NCBI RefSeq assembly: GCF_901827175.1
Contig: NZ_LR594662.1
Coordinates: forward strand, 620,001 to 684,000
Reading direction: 5' to 3'
Length of the DNA stretch: 64,000 nucleotides
DNA from: Variovorax sp. RA8
GTDB taxonomy: Bacteria; Pseudomonadota; Gammaproteobacteria; Burkholderiales; Burkholderiaceae_C
Made by a program: the position numbers and the translations under genes. The notes below the pieces were generated by a model, which was not told where the DNA came from, did no database searches, and saw only the letters and a program-made list of their open reading frames with translations. Shown here piece by piece: positions 43,121 through 50,993 of the stretch. Numbering within the stretch: position 1 is the stretch's first letter; each line of letters begins with the position of its first letter.

Positions 43121-43987
43121 CTACTTGATGAGCCCGGCCGAGCGCGCGGCCGCCTCGATGCTGTCGTAGTTCGAGGCCTTGGTCGGGATGAACTTCGAGG
43201 CGCGCTGCAGCGACAGGATCTCTTGATGCGCCGGGTTGGCCGCGTCCAGCTTGAGGAAGGCGTCGGTGAGTTTCTTCTGGAGCGCGGGATCGAGTCCGGG
43301 CCGCGCGGTCCAGTTGTAGTCGTAGTAGGGCGCGGTGGTGGCCAGCACGCGCACCTTGGCGGCGTTGGGATTCTTCGCCTCGACCAGCTTGTCCCAGACC
43401 GACGCGTTGAGCACGCCGGCCTCGGCCCGGCCCGCCGCGACGAAGGCCACGGTGGCGTCGTGCGCGCCCGAATAGGCGACGGTCTTGAAATCCTTGTCCG
43501 GGTCGATGCCGGCCTGCAGCAGGAAATGGCGCGGCATCAGGCTGCCCGAGGTGGAAGAGGGTGCACCGAATGCGAAGGTGGCGCCCTTGAGATCGGCCAG
43601 GGCCTTGGCCTTGCTGTCGGCGGGCACGATGAATTTGCTGGTGAAGACCTCGTCCTCGGCGCGCTGCACCAGCGGCACCACGCCGCCCTGGGTGCGCAAC
43701 CTGGCCTGCACGAAGGTGAAGCCCCCGAGCCAGGCCAGGTCGATCTTGTTGCCGGCCAGGCCCTCGACCACGGCCGCGTAGTCGGTGACCGGCGTGAACT
43801 GCACGTCGAGCCCGGTCTCCTTCTTCAGGTACTCGCCCAGCGGCTTGAACTTGCGCTGCAGCTCGGTCGGTGCCTCGTCGGGGATGGCCGAGACGCGCAG
43901 CGTGGTGGCCGTTTGCGCATGGATCGGCAGGCCGGCGGCCAGCCCGAGCAGGCAGAAGAGGGTGGTCTGGAGGAACTGTCGTTTCAT
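43121..43987 (-). CDS. PhnD-like periplasmic binding protein, putative selenate/selenite binder
   Basis: The 288-residue protein has a signal peptide (cleavage near IHAQTA). The fold is PhnD-like: [31 protein letters not shown], then [26 protein letters not shown] and [17 protein letters not shown], the oxyanion-binding Ser/Thr loop. A named group of such proteins found next to selD is annotated as putative selenate-binding. Linkage here to senA upstream (34-bp gap) and senC nearby agrees. Phosphonate binding cannot be excluded from sequence, but no phn lyase genes are present. Confidence 0.82.
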   Translation of the reverse strand: MKRQFLQTTLFCLLGLAAGLPIHAQTATTLRVSAIPDEAPTELQRKFKPLGEYLKKETGLDVQFTPVTDYAAVVEGLAGNKIDLAWLGGFTFVQARLRTQGGVVPLVQRAEDEVFTSKFIVPADSKAKALADLKGATFAFGAPSSTSGSLMPRHFLLQAGIDPDKDFKTVAYSGAHDATVAFVAAGRAEAGVLNASVWDKLVEAKNPNAAKVRVLATTAPYYDYNWTARPGLDPALQKKLTDAFLKLDAANPAHQEILSLQRASKFIPTKASNYDSIEAAARSAGLIK

Positions 43988-44021
43988 GATGGCCTTGCCG
44001 AGGAGGGAAGAGGTCCGCAGT

Positions 44022-45203
44022 TTAAGGAGCAGCGGTCCTGAAGCCGGCGAACACATCGTTGCGGCCGGGCCGGAAGAAGTTGCGATAGTGCAGGTCGTGC
44101 AGCCGCGGGTGCGTGGCGAAGGCGCCGCCGCGCAGTTCCCGGTGGTCGCCGAACCAGGGGGCCGAGTAGTCGCGGTACGGGCCGGGCGCGAAGCCGGGGT
44201 AGGGCGTGAAGGTGCTGGCGGTCCATTCCCACACGCTGCGGCCCCAGGAGAAGGCGGGCTGCGTGGCGGCCGCATGCTCCCATTCGCCGGCCGTGGGCAG
44301 GCGGCGGCCGGCCCAGCGCGCAAAGGCCTCGGCCTCCCATGCGCTGAGATGGATCACGGGCTGCTCGGGGTCGAGCGGCAGCCAGCGATCGAACCAGCGC
44401 GCCTCCCAGTGCCGCGACACGCGCTGCCAGCGCGCGGGGTGGCTGCGCGGCTGGGTCGCGCGCCAGCGTCCGGCCTCGCCGGGCCAGAAGGCCGGATCGT
44501 CGTAGCCGCCGGATTCCACGAAGCGCAGGTAGCGGCCCGCCGTGACCGGCGTGGCGTCGATCTCGTAGCCGGCCAGGGTGACTGGATGTTCGCCGAGCTC
44601 GTTGTCGAAGGCGAAGCCGCCGCGCGCCGCCGGCCAGCCGATGCGGGCCTGCGCGGCCGGCACGCTGACGGCGGGCGTTTCGGCCAGCCGCGGCAGCGCA
44701 GCCAGCCCGTTGGGCGCGGGGTAGCCGAGCGTCGCGCGCAGCCACGCGAAGGCCTCGCCGTGCATGTCTTCGTGGAACAGTGTCAGCCGATGGAAGTACA
44801 GGGCCTCGTCGCTGCCGTCGCAGGGCGCGAGCGTGGCCAGGCAGGCCTCGAGCTGGGCATCGAACCGCGCGTCGATCTCGTCCCGCGTCGGCAGCGCCAC
44901 GGACCAGCGCGCGATGTGGGCCAGCCGGGACGAGTCGAACAGGGCGTCGGGGCCTGCGATCCGCGCCGGCGCGCCGGCCTGCACATGGCCATGCGCATCG
45001 ACCGCGTGCGGACCGCGCAGCACCCAGAATTCGCCGAACCACGCGAGGTGCGACAGCTCCCAGGCGACCAGGTTCACGCCGGCCTGGCGCGGCACTCGCC
45101 ACTGCGCGTCGCTCAGGTCGAAGGTCCAGGCCCGCGTGCGTGCGCGGCATTCGCGCAGCGCGGCTGCGAGCGGCTCGCCGGCGAGCGTGCGCGCGTCAGG
45201 CAT
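44022..45203 (-). CDS. senA: selenoneine synthase SenA (EgtB-like non-heme iron enzyme)
   Basis: The 393-residue protein has an N-terminal DinB-like helical domain and a C-terminal formylglycine-generating-enzyme-type domain, the EgtB plan. Iron ligands are expected at His52 (LSHLAW) and at His144/His148 in the HEDMHGE motif (H-x3-H-x-E). The C-terminal domain has WEWTAS, LRGGAFATHPR, RNFFRP and GFR. EgtB joins hercynine and a thiol donor. SenA uses hercynine and a selenosugar to make the C-Se bond of selenoneine. Neighbours decide between them: senB and senC are adjacent and divergent, and no ergothioneine genes are seen. First gene of the leftward operon with the importer. Confidence 0.9.
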   Translation of the reverse strand: MPDARTLAGEPLAAALRECRARTRAWTFDLSDAQWRVPRQAGVNLVAWELSHLAWFGEFWVLRGPHAVDAHGHVQAGAPARIAGPDALFDSSRLAHIARWSVALPTRDEIDARFDAQLEACLATLAPCDGSDEALYFHRLTLFHEDMHGEAFAWLRATLGYPAPNGLAALPRLAETPAVSVPAAQARIGWPAARGGFAFDNELGEHPVTLAGYEIDATPVTAGRYLRFVESGGYDDPAFWPGEAGRWRATQPRSHPARWQRVSRHWEARWFDRWLPLDPEQPVIHLSAWEAEAFARWAGRRLPTAGEWEHAAATQPAFSWGRSVWEWTASTFTPYPGFAPGPYRDYSAPWFGDHRELRGGAFATHPRLHDLHYRNFFRPGRNDVFAGFRTAAP

Positions 45204-45231
45204 GCCGGTGCCGCCCTGCCAGAATGGGCCA

Positions 45232-46194
45232 ATGAGCAAGAGGCCGCGCGTCCTGATCGTCTCGCCCGCGCTGGCGGATGCGAACAACGGCAACTGGCGC
45301 ACCGCTTCGCGATGGGGCCGGTTCCTCGCGGGGGTGGCCGAGGTCGAGATCGCGCGCGGCTGGGACGGCGCGGCCTGCGACGCGATGATCGCGCTGCACG
45401 CGCGCCGCTCGGCCGAGGCGATCGCACAGCTGCGCGCGGCCCGACCGGCCTGTCCCATCGCGCTGGTCCTGACCGGCACCGACGTTTACCGCGACATCGA
45501 AGAGAACGAGGCTGCTCGGCATTCGCTCCAGTGTGCCAGCCAACTGGTGGTGCTGCAGCGCGATGCGCTCGATCGCCTCGGCGCGGACGAGCGCGCGAAG
45601 ACCCGGGTCATCCTCCAGTCCGCGACTCGCCTGCGCCGCCATGCGGCATCGCGCACCGTGGACCTGGTCGCCGTCGGCCACCTGCGCGAGGAGAAGGATC
45701 CGCTCACGCTGATGGCCGCGGCGCGGCGCCTGCCGGCGGACACGCCGATCCGCATCGTGCACATCGGCGAGGCGCTGGCGCCCGAGCTGGCCGAGGCGGC
45801 GCGGCGCACCATGGCCGAATGCCCGCTCTACCGCTGGCTCGGCGGCCTGCCGCGCGACGCAGCGCGGCGCTGGATCGCGCGCGCCCGCGCACTGGTGCAC
45901 ATGAGCCGGATGGAGGGCGGCGCGCAGGTGGTGATCGAGGCCGTGCGCTCGCGTGTGCCGGTGCTGGCCAGCCGCATCGGCGGCAACCTGGGGCTGCTGG
46001 GCGCGGAGTACGAGGGCTACTTTCCCGCCGGCGACGCCGCGGCGCTGGCGGCGCTGATGGAACGCTTTGCGGCCGAGCCCGCCTTCGCGGCGCGACTGGC
46101 GGCGCAGTGCGCCCTGCGCGAGCCGCTTTTCACCCCGGAGGCCGAACGTGAATGCGTGCGGCGCCTGCTGCGCGATCTGCTCGCGCCACCATAA
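45232..46194 (+). CDS. senB: selenosugar synthase SenB (TIGR04348-type glycosyltransferase)
   Basis: The 320-residue GT-B-fold protein has RVLIVSPALADANNGNWRTA at the start, ALVLTGTDVYRDI, AVGHLREEKDP as the donor-domain entrance, and MEGGAQVVIEAV with VPVLASRIGGNLGLLG, which bind the nucleotide sugar. The family was annotated only as a putative glycosyltransferase before SenB was shown to transfer selenium from selenophosphate to a UDP-N-acetylhexosamine, giving a 1-seleno sugar. ATG 45232 is 28 bp from the senA start on the other strand. No signal peptide, so it acts in the cytosol. Confidence 0.9.
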   Translation: MSKRPRVLIVSPALADANNGNWRTASRWGRFLAGVAEVEIARGWDGAACDAMIALHARRSAEAIAQLRAARPACPIALVLTGTDVYRDIEENEAARHSLQCASQLVVLQRDALDRLGADERAKTRVILQSATRLRRHAASRTVDLVAVGHLREEKDPLTLMAAARRLPADTPIRIVHIGEALAPELAEAARRTMAECPLYRWLGGLPRDAARRWIARARALVHMSRMEGGAQVVIEAVRSRVPVLASRIGGNLGLLGAEYEGYFPAGDAAALAALMERFAAEPAFAARLAAQCALREPLFTPEAERECVRRLLRDLLAPP

Positions 46195-46224
46195 TCGGCA
46201 AGACCTCGAAAGCGAGACACCACC

Positions 46225-47286
46225 ATGAACGATCGAATCGCCGCCCCGGCCATCCGTCTCACCAGCTTCTCCCACGGCGGCGGCTGCGGCTGCAAGATCG
46301 CGCCGGGCGTGTTGTCGGAGATCCTGCGAAACAGCGGCAGCGGCATCATCCCGCCCGAGCTGCTGGTCGGCATCGAGACCGCCGACGACGCCGCGGTCTA
46401 CCAGCTCAACGACGAGCAGGCGCTGATCGCCACCACCGACTTCTTCATGCCGATCGTCGACGACCCCTTCGACTTCGGCCGCATCGCCGCCACCAATGCC
46501 ATCAGCGACGTCTACGCCATGGGCGGCACGCCGATCATGGCCCTGGCGCTGGTGGCGATGCCGGTCAACCAGCTGCCGCTGGAGGTGATCGGCGAGGTGG
46601 TGCGCGGCGGCCAGGCGGTGTGCCGCGAAGCCGGCATCCCGATCGCGGGCGGCCACACCATCGACTCGGTCGAGCCGATCTACGGGCTGGTGGTCATGGG
46701 GCTGGTGCACCCGAAACGTCTGAAGCGCAATGCCGATGCGAAGGCCGGCGACGTGCTCGTGCTCGGAAAGCCGCTGGGCGTGGGCGTGCTGTCAGCGGCG
46801 CTCAAGAAGGAGAAGCTCGATGCCGAAGGCTATGCGCAGCTGGTCGCCAACACCACGCGGCTCAACAAGCCCGGCATTGCGCTGGCCGCGCTCGAAGGCG
46901 TGCATGCGCTGACCGATGTGACAGGCTTCGGCCTGGCCGGCCACACGCTGGAGATGGCGCGCGGCGCCGGGCTGCAGGCGGTGATCGACTGGCCGCAGGT
47001 GCCGTTGCTGCCCCGTGTCGCCGAGATGGCGGCCGAGGGCTTCGTCACCGGCGCCTCGGGCCGCAACTGGGCCGGCTATGGCGCCGAGGTGCGGCTCGAT
47101 GCCGCGCTGCCGCCGGTGGCGCAGGATCTGCTGAGCGACCCGCAGACCTCGGGTGGGCTGCTGGTGAGCTGTGCGCCGGACAGCGTGCCGCAGGTGCTGG
47201 CGCTGTTCCACGAACAGGGCTTCGAGACCGCCCGCGCGATCGGCCGCATGGAGGCCGGGCCGGCCGGCCTGCGCGTCAACGCGTAG
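46225..47286 (+). CDS. senC: selenide, water dikinase SenC (SelD-like)
   Basis: The 353-residue AIR-synthase-fold kinase has the selenide-binding loop SHGGGCGCKIAP with Cys21 and Lys24, equal to the catalytic Cys17 and Lys20 of E. coli SelD. TADDAAVYQL, TTDFFMPIVDDPFDFGRIAATNA and GGHTIDS supply the ATP and Mg sites. It makes selenophosphate from selenide and ATP, feeding SenB. It follows senB by 30 bp. The same enzyme could serve selenocysteine or 2-selenouridine, but selA, selB and selU are not in this window. Its 3' end overlaps the convergent WS/DGAT gene by 11 bp. Confidence 0.93.
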   Translation: MNDRIAAPAIRLTSFSHGGGCGCKIAPGVLSEILRNSGSGIIPPELLVGIETADDAAVYQLNDEQALIATTDFFMPIVDDPFDFGRIAATNAISDVYAMGGTPIMALALVAMPVNQLPLEVIGEVVRGGQAVCREAGIPIAGGHTIDSVEPIYGLVVMGLVHPKRLKRNADAKAGDVLVLGKPLGVGVLSAALKKEKLDAEGYAQLVANTTRLNKPGIALAALEGVHALTDVTGFGLAGHTLEMARGAGLQAVIDWPQVPLLPRVAEMAAEGFVTGASGRNWAGYGAEVRLDAALPPVAQDLLSDPQTSGGLLVSCAPDSVPQVLALFHEQGFETARAIGRMEAGPAGLRVNA

Positions 47287-48874
47287 CGGCTGCGGCCGCG
47301 CCACGGCGGGCCGGGGTCTTGCGCGTGGCGGCGGCTTTGGCGGGCGCGGCCTTTCGCGCCGGCGTCTTGCGCGGCTTGGGCTTCTCGGGCGCCGCCGCTT
47401 CGACGGCCGGGGCCTGGGATGCCTTGGCCGCCGGCGCGGCTTGCGCGGATGCTTCGAGCGCCTTGACCCGCGCCTGGATCTCGCGATGCTCGACGAGCAG
47501 GTAGTCCGCGATCACGTCCACGTCCGGCACCGCGCGGCGGCAGGCGATCAGCCCGAAGTCCAGGCTGCCGTTGTAGCTCTGCACCGTCATGTTGAGCGCC
47601 ATGCCATGGGCCGGGATCGACACCGGGTAGTAGGTCAGGAGCTTCGCGCCCGCGAAGTAGAGCGCGGCCTGCGCGCCCGGCACGTTCGAGATCACCACGT
47701 TGGCCACCGGCGGCAGCCGGTCCGCCAGCCGCGAGCGGCCGTACATCGAGGCCAGGCCCGACATGAGCCATGGCGCGCCGAAGGACGGGTAGTCGGTGGG
47801 GATCGCGGCCTTGATGCTGCCCATCAGGTTCTTGGCCGCTGTGGAGGATTCGCGGATGCGCTCGATCCGCTCGATCGGATCGGCCACGTCGGTCGCCAGC
47901 GTCATCACCGTCATCGACACCTGGTTGTTCGACGAGGTGTCGCCCGGCGCGCGCAGCGTCACGGGAATCGCCGCGCTCATCGGCTTCTTCGGCAGCTTGC
48001 CGTGGTCCGCCAGGTAGCGGCGCAGCGCGCCGGCGCAGAGCCCCATCACCACGTCGTTGAGGCTGGCACCCAGCTTCTTGCCGGCCTGCTTGACCTCGGC
48101 CAGCGGGATCGAGCGCACCGCATAGGCGCGCTGGTTGGTGATGGCCACGTTCAGCGGCGTGCGCGGCCCCAGCAGGTTGAGGTTCTTCGGCTGCTGCCAG
48201 AAGCTGGCCCCCTCGCTTCGGGGCTGCGGCACGATCAGGCTCTGCACCGCGCGTGCCATGTCCGGAAAGGTCTTCACCAGCTTGACGTACTGCTGCAACG
48301 TGTTGCTGACGGCGGCACCCGCCAGCTCGGCCACGCCCAGTTGGTAGCGGTTGTGGCGGCGGGCCTTCTGGCGCGGCGCCTTGACCGGCTCGGGATGCGG
48401 CTCCAGGTCCATGATGGCCTGCGCGAAGGCCGTGCCGGCCTGGCCGTCGATGCCCGCGTGGTGGACCTTCGTGTACATCGCGACGCGGCCGCCCTGCAGC
48501 CCGTCGATCACGTAGAACTCCCACAGCGGGCGGCTGCGGTCCATCAGCGTCGAGTGGAGGCGGCCTACGTACTGCTCGAGCTGGCGCAGCGTGCCCGGCC
48601 GCGGCAGCGTGACGCGGCGCACGTGGTAGTCGAGGTCCACGTCGTCGTCCTCCACCCACACCGGGTTCGACAGCTCGAAGGGCATCAGCGCGAGCTTGCG
48701 CGTGAAGATCTCCGACAGGTGCATGCGGCTCGCCACATGCGCCTGCACGTCCTCGTAGAAATCGCCCTTGTAGCCGGCCGGCAGCTCGAGCAGGTGCAGG
48801 CCGCCGACATGCATCGGCGTCTCGGGTGTCTCGGTGTGCAGGAAGGTCGCGTCCAGGCCGCTCAGGTGCTTCAT
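47276..48874 (-). CDS. wax ester synthase/diacylglycerol acyltransferase (WS/DGAT) with basic C-terminal tail
   Basis: The 532-residue acyltransferase has the WES catalytic motif HHAGIDG at residues 138-144 (HHxxxDG), MKHLSGLDATFLHTETP at the start, and SNVPGAQ and the NGSLDFGLIA region late. It joins fatty acyl-CoA to alcohols or diacylglycerol for storage lipid at the membrane or lipid-droplet surface. The last 50 residues form a Lys/Ala/Pro tail (KPKPRKTPARKAAPAKAA) not part of the catalytic fold. ATG 48874 follows AGAGGAA at a loose 9-nt spacing. The 3' end overlaps senC by 11 bp. Confidence 0.9.
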   Translation of the reverse strand: MKHLSGLDATFLHTETPETPMHVGGLHLLELPAGYKGDFYEDVQAHVASRMHLSEIFTRKLALMPFELSNPVWVEDDDVDLDYHVRRVTLPRPGTLRQLEQYVGRLHSTLMDRSRPLWEFYVIDGLQGGRVAMYTKVHHAGIDGQAGTAFAQAIMDLEPHPEPVKAPRQKARRHNRYQLGVAELAGAAVSNTLQQYVKLVKTFPDMARAVQSLIVPQPRSEGASFWQQPKNLNLLGPRTPLNVAITNQRAYAVRSIPLAEVKQAGKKLGASLNDVVMGLCAGALRRYLADHGKLPKKPMSAAIPVTLRAPGDTSSNNQVSMTVMTLATDVADPIERIERIRESSTAAKNLMGSIKAAIPTDYPSFGAPWLMSGLASMYGRSRLADRLPPVANVVISNVPGAQAALYFAGAKLLTYYPVSIPAHGMALNMTVQSYNGSLDFGLIACRRAVPDVDVIADYLLVEHREIQARVKALEASAQAAPAAKASQAPAVEAAAPEKPKPRKTPARKAAPAKAAATRKTPARRGAAAAATR

Positions 48875-49181
48875 TCGGATGTTTCCTCTTGTTGTCGTGG
48901 GCGCATGGTGCGCGATGGAGCGATCGAAAATGATCCGCAATGTCCGCGGGCCCCGATAGCGGGTAAGCCCGGGGAGCCAGGGGCGCGGCGGCTGCGTGGG
49001 TCGTCGTAGCATCGCGAGGCCCGGGAAATTGGGGCAGTTGGCCTAACTATCCGACGCTTCTAGTTTTTCAGGCCTAGGGCTTTGCGAAGAAGATGGGGCC
49101 ATCGCGTCGGAACCATGGCGCGTGCGATGGCAGGATCGGTTCCCGCTGTCGTGTGTCCCCATCCAACTTCAAGGAATCATC
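48875..49181. other. 307-bp divergent leader between WS/DGAT and phasin-like genes
   Basis: No coding frame is convincing. TTGGCC (49038-49043) and TAGTTT (49061-49066), 17 bp apart, are a weak rightward promoter candidate about 115 bp before the phasin-like start. GATC-GAAAAT-GATC at 48922-48935 is a small dyad. The divergent arrangement suggests shared control of the two transcripts. Confidence 0.4.
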
Positions 49182-49733
49182 ATGTCCACGCAGAACATCT
49201 CCACCGCCGCCGTCCACGTCATCGGCCAGTACAACGATGCCGGCAAGACCCTGGTCGGTGCCTACCGCGCCGGTGCCCATCGCCTGCTGAACGGCGCCGC
49301 CTCGCGCACCAGCGAATTCCTCAATGCCCGGCAATTGCCGCTGGTGAGCGAGACGCTCAAGGCCCGCTTGATCGGCGCGCAGGAGAAGGTCAACGGCTTC
49401 CTGGCCAACCGCCTCGACATCGACACCGGCCGCGTCGTCGCCGTGATGGACCGCATTGCCGGCACCACTGCCGGCGGTATCGAGACGGTCGCCAACGCTG
49501 CTGGCCGCATCGAGTCGCCGCTTGGCAACTCGATGCTGCAGGCCCTGGGCAACCTGCACCAGCCGATCGCCGCCGTCTCGGTGCAGATCGCCGATCGCAT
49601 CGCCGCCGGCGCCAAGCAGCTCGAAAGCCGCGTGGCGGGTGCTTCCGACGAAGCAGCGCCGGTCAAGACCGTGAAGGCCAAGGCCCGCACGGCCGCGCGC
49701 CGCCCGGTGCGCACCGCGCGCAAGGCCGCCTGA
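49182..49733 (+). CDS. phasin-like protein with basic C-terminal tail
   Basis: The 183-residue protein is helical: VHVIGQYNDAGKTLVGAYRAG, then ARLIGAQEKVNGFLANRL and amphipathic repeats without Cys or Trp, ending in VKAKARTAARRPVRTARKAA. The shape fits small granule-coating phasins, though I cannot match a named subfamily. AAGGA precedes ATG 49182. It lies between the WS/DGAT gene and a clearer phasin, which supports a storage-granule role. The Lys/Arg/Ala tail could bind the granule surface or nucleic acid, as in PhaF. Confidence 0.65.
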   Translation: MSTQNISTAAVHVIGQYNDAGKTLVGAYRAGAHRLLNGAASRTSEFLNARQLPLVSETLKARLIGAQEKVNGFLANRLDIDTGRVVAVMDRIAGTTAGGIETVANAAGRIESPLGNSMLQALGNLHQPIAAVSVQIADRIAAGAKQLESRVAGASDEAAPVKTVKAKARTAARRPVRTARKAA

Positions 49734-49790
49734 GCGCAGGCGCCATGGCCGGCCGGCCGCCTTTCCGATTGACCTGTCCTGGAGCAACGC

Positions 49791-50276
49791 ATGGCGACTC
49801 GCCGCGATGAAACTGTCAGCATGAAGACGAAGGCGGCTGCGGCCGGCAAGAAGACGCTTCCCGCAAAGAAGACGGCGCCGCGCACGAAGGCGGCCCCGGC
49901 GAAGAAGGCAGCCCCCGCGAAGAAGGCCCTGCCACCCGGCAAGCAGGCCGGCGCCCAGGGTTTGCTGCGCGCCGGCCTGAAGGCACTGGGCAACGTGCGC
50001 GACGACGTCGTCAAGCGCCAGACCAACGTCATCGAGAGCCTGCTCGGCATCGGCCAGCCCAAGGGCGATGCGGCGCCGCGCGGCTTCGCGCTCGAGAGCT
50101 TCGGAATCCGCAAGTTCGAGGACGTGTTCGACCAGCGCGTGGCCACTGCGCTGCAGCGGCTGGGCATGCCGACTGCGCAGGAGATCCAGGAGCTGCGCGA
50201 CCAGATGAAGCGCCTGCTCGAACACCTGGAGCGCATCGAATCCGAGCGCATCGAATCGGGACAGCGCAAGCGCTGA
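49791..50276 (+). CDS. phasin-family protein with basic N-terminal repeats
   Basis: The 161-residue protein starts with about 55 residues of AAxKK/PAKK repeats (PAKKAAPAKKALPPGK), then the helical LLRAGLKALGNVRDDVVKRQTNVIESLLG and a C-terminal coiled coil (EIQELRDQMKRLLEHLERIESER). Basic PAKKA repeats plus a coiled phasin segment are the parts of PhaF/PhaI-like granule proteins, here in reversed order. GGAG is 8 nt before the ATG. It is 57 bp after the preceding gene and 16 bp before the TetR gene. Confidence 0.72.
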   Translation: MATRRDETVSMKTKAAAAGKKTLPAKKTAPRTKAAPAKKAAPAKKALPPGKQAGAQGLLRAGLKALGNVRDDVVKRQTNVIESLLGIGQPKGDAAPRGFALESFGIRKFEDVFDQRVATALQRLGMPTAQEIQELRDQMKRLLEHLERIESERIESGQRKR

Positions 50277-50292
50277 GTCGAATCCAGAGCCC

Positions 50293-50925
50293 GTGGCCAG
50301 CATCAACACGCGCGAGCGCATCCTGCAGACCAGCCTGGCGCTGTTCAACGCGCAGGGGCTCGCCGCGGTGTCCACGCACCGCATCGCGGCCGAGCTGGAG
50401 ATGAGTCCCGGCAACCTGCACTACCACTTCAAGGCCAAGCAGCTGATCGTCGATCGCCTGTTCCGGCGCTTCGAGGAGCGGCTGGAGCTGCTTAACGCCT
50501 CCTCGAATACGGTGCGCGCGATCGACGACCTTTGGCTCGCGCTGCACCTGCGCTTCGAGGCCATCGACGCCTACCGCTTCGTCTACCGCGACATGGCCTT
50601 CCTGGCCGGCGAATACCCGGCGCTGGGCCAGCGGGCGCAGGCCCTGACCGCGCAGAACCTGCTGGCCGCGCAAGCGCTGTGCGAGACGCTCGTGGCCGCC
50701 GGCGTCATCGAGGCGACGGCAGAAGATGCGCAGATGCTGGCCCTGCAGATGGTCTTCACCACCACCTGCTGGCTCTCCTTCGAGCGGCTGGTGCCGGGGC
50801 GCGATGCGCTGCAGCAGGCCGATCCGGGGCTGGCGGCCTTCTACACGCTGACGCTGGTTTCGCCGTATGTTTCCCGCGAATCGAGGGCTTACCTCGATTA
50901 CCTGCGTGGCAAATACCTCGGATAA
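50293..50925 (+). CDS. TetR-family regulator, PhaD-like
   Basis: The 210-residue protein has an N-terminal HTH (RERILQTSLALFNAQGLAAVSTHRIAAELEMSPGNLHYHFKAKQLI) and a C-terminal ligand domain in the TetR_C_33-like form (YRFVYRDMAFLAGEYPALG). PhaD, which senses a fatty-acid-derived ligand at PHA loci, has a similar NLYYHF recognition helix. GTG 50293 is used because it aligns with the HTH start. It follows two phasin-like genes by 16 bp and precedes a lipase-like gene, so it may control storage-lipid turnover. Confidence 0.8.
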   Translation: MASINTRERILQTSLALFNAQGLAAVSTHRIAAELEMSPGNLHYHFKAKQLIVDRLFRRFEERLELLNASSNTVRAIDDLWLALHLRFEAIDAYRFVYRDMAFLAGEYPALGQRAQALTAQNLLAAQALCETLVAAGVIEATAEDAQMLALQMVFTTTCWLSFERLVPGRDALQQADPGLAAFYTLTLVSPYVSRESRAYLDYLRGKYLG

Positions 50926-50993
50926 CCGGCACAGTCCCGCACACAAGGGAACCGTGCGCATGCGCGCGGGGACTCAGAACGAAGGAGAGATTC

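Noticed and set aside
40557..43987. Phosphonate transporter phnCDE
   Set aside because: The fold match is real, but no phosphonate-degrading genes are near and the genes follow senA in one operon, so a selenium role is preferred.
44022..45203. Ergothioneine synthase EgtB
   Set aside because: The fold and iron motif are shared, but senB and senC are adjacent and no egtD or egtC is seen, so SenA is the better call.
46225..47286. Evidence for selenocysteine incorporation
   Set aside because: SelD-like kinase alone does not show it; no selA, selB, selC or selenoprotein gene was seen here.
49074..50414. A long leftward frame opposite the phasin-like genes
   Set aside because: Antisense shadow; the rightward frames have ribosome-binding sites, granule-protein character and correct spacing.
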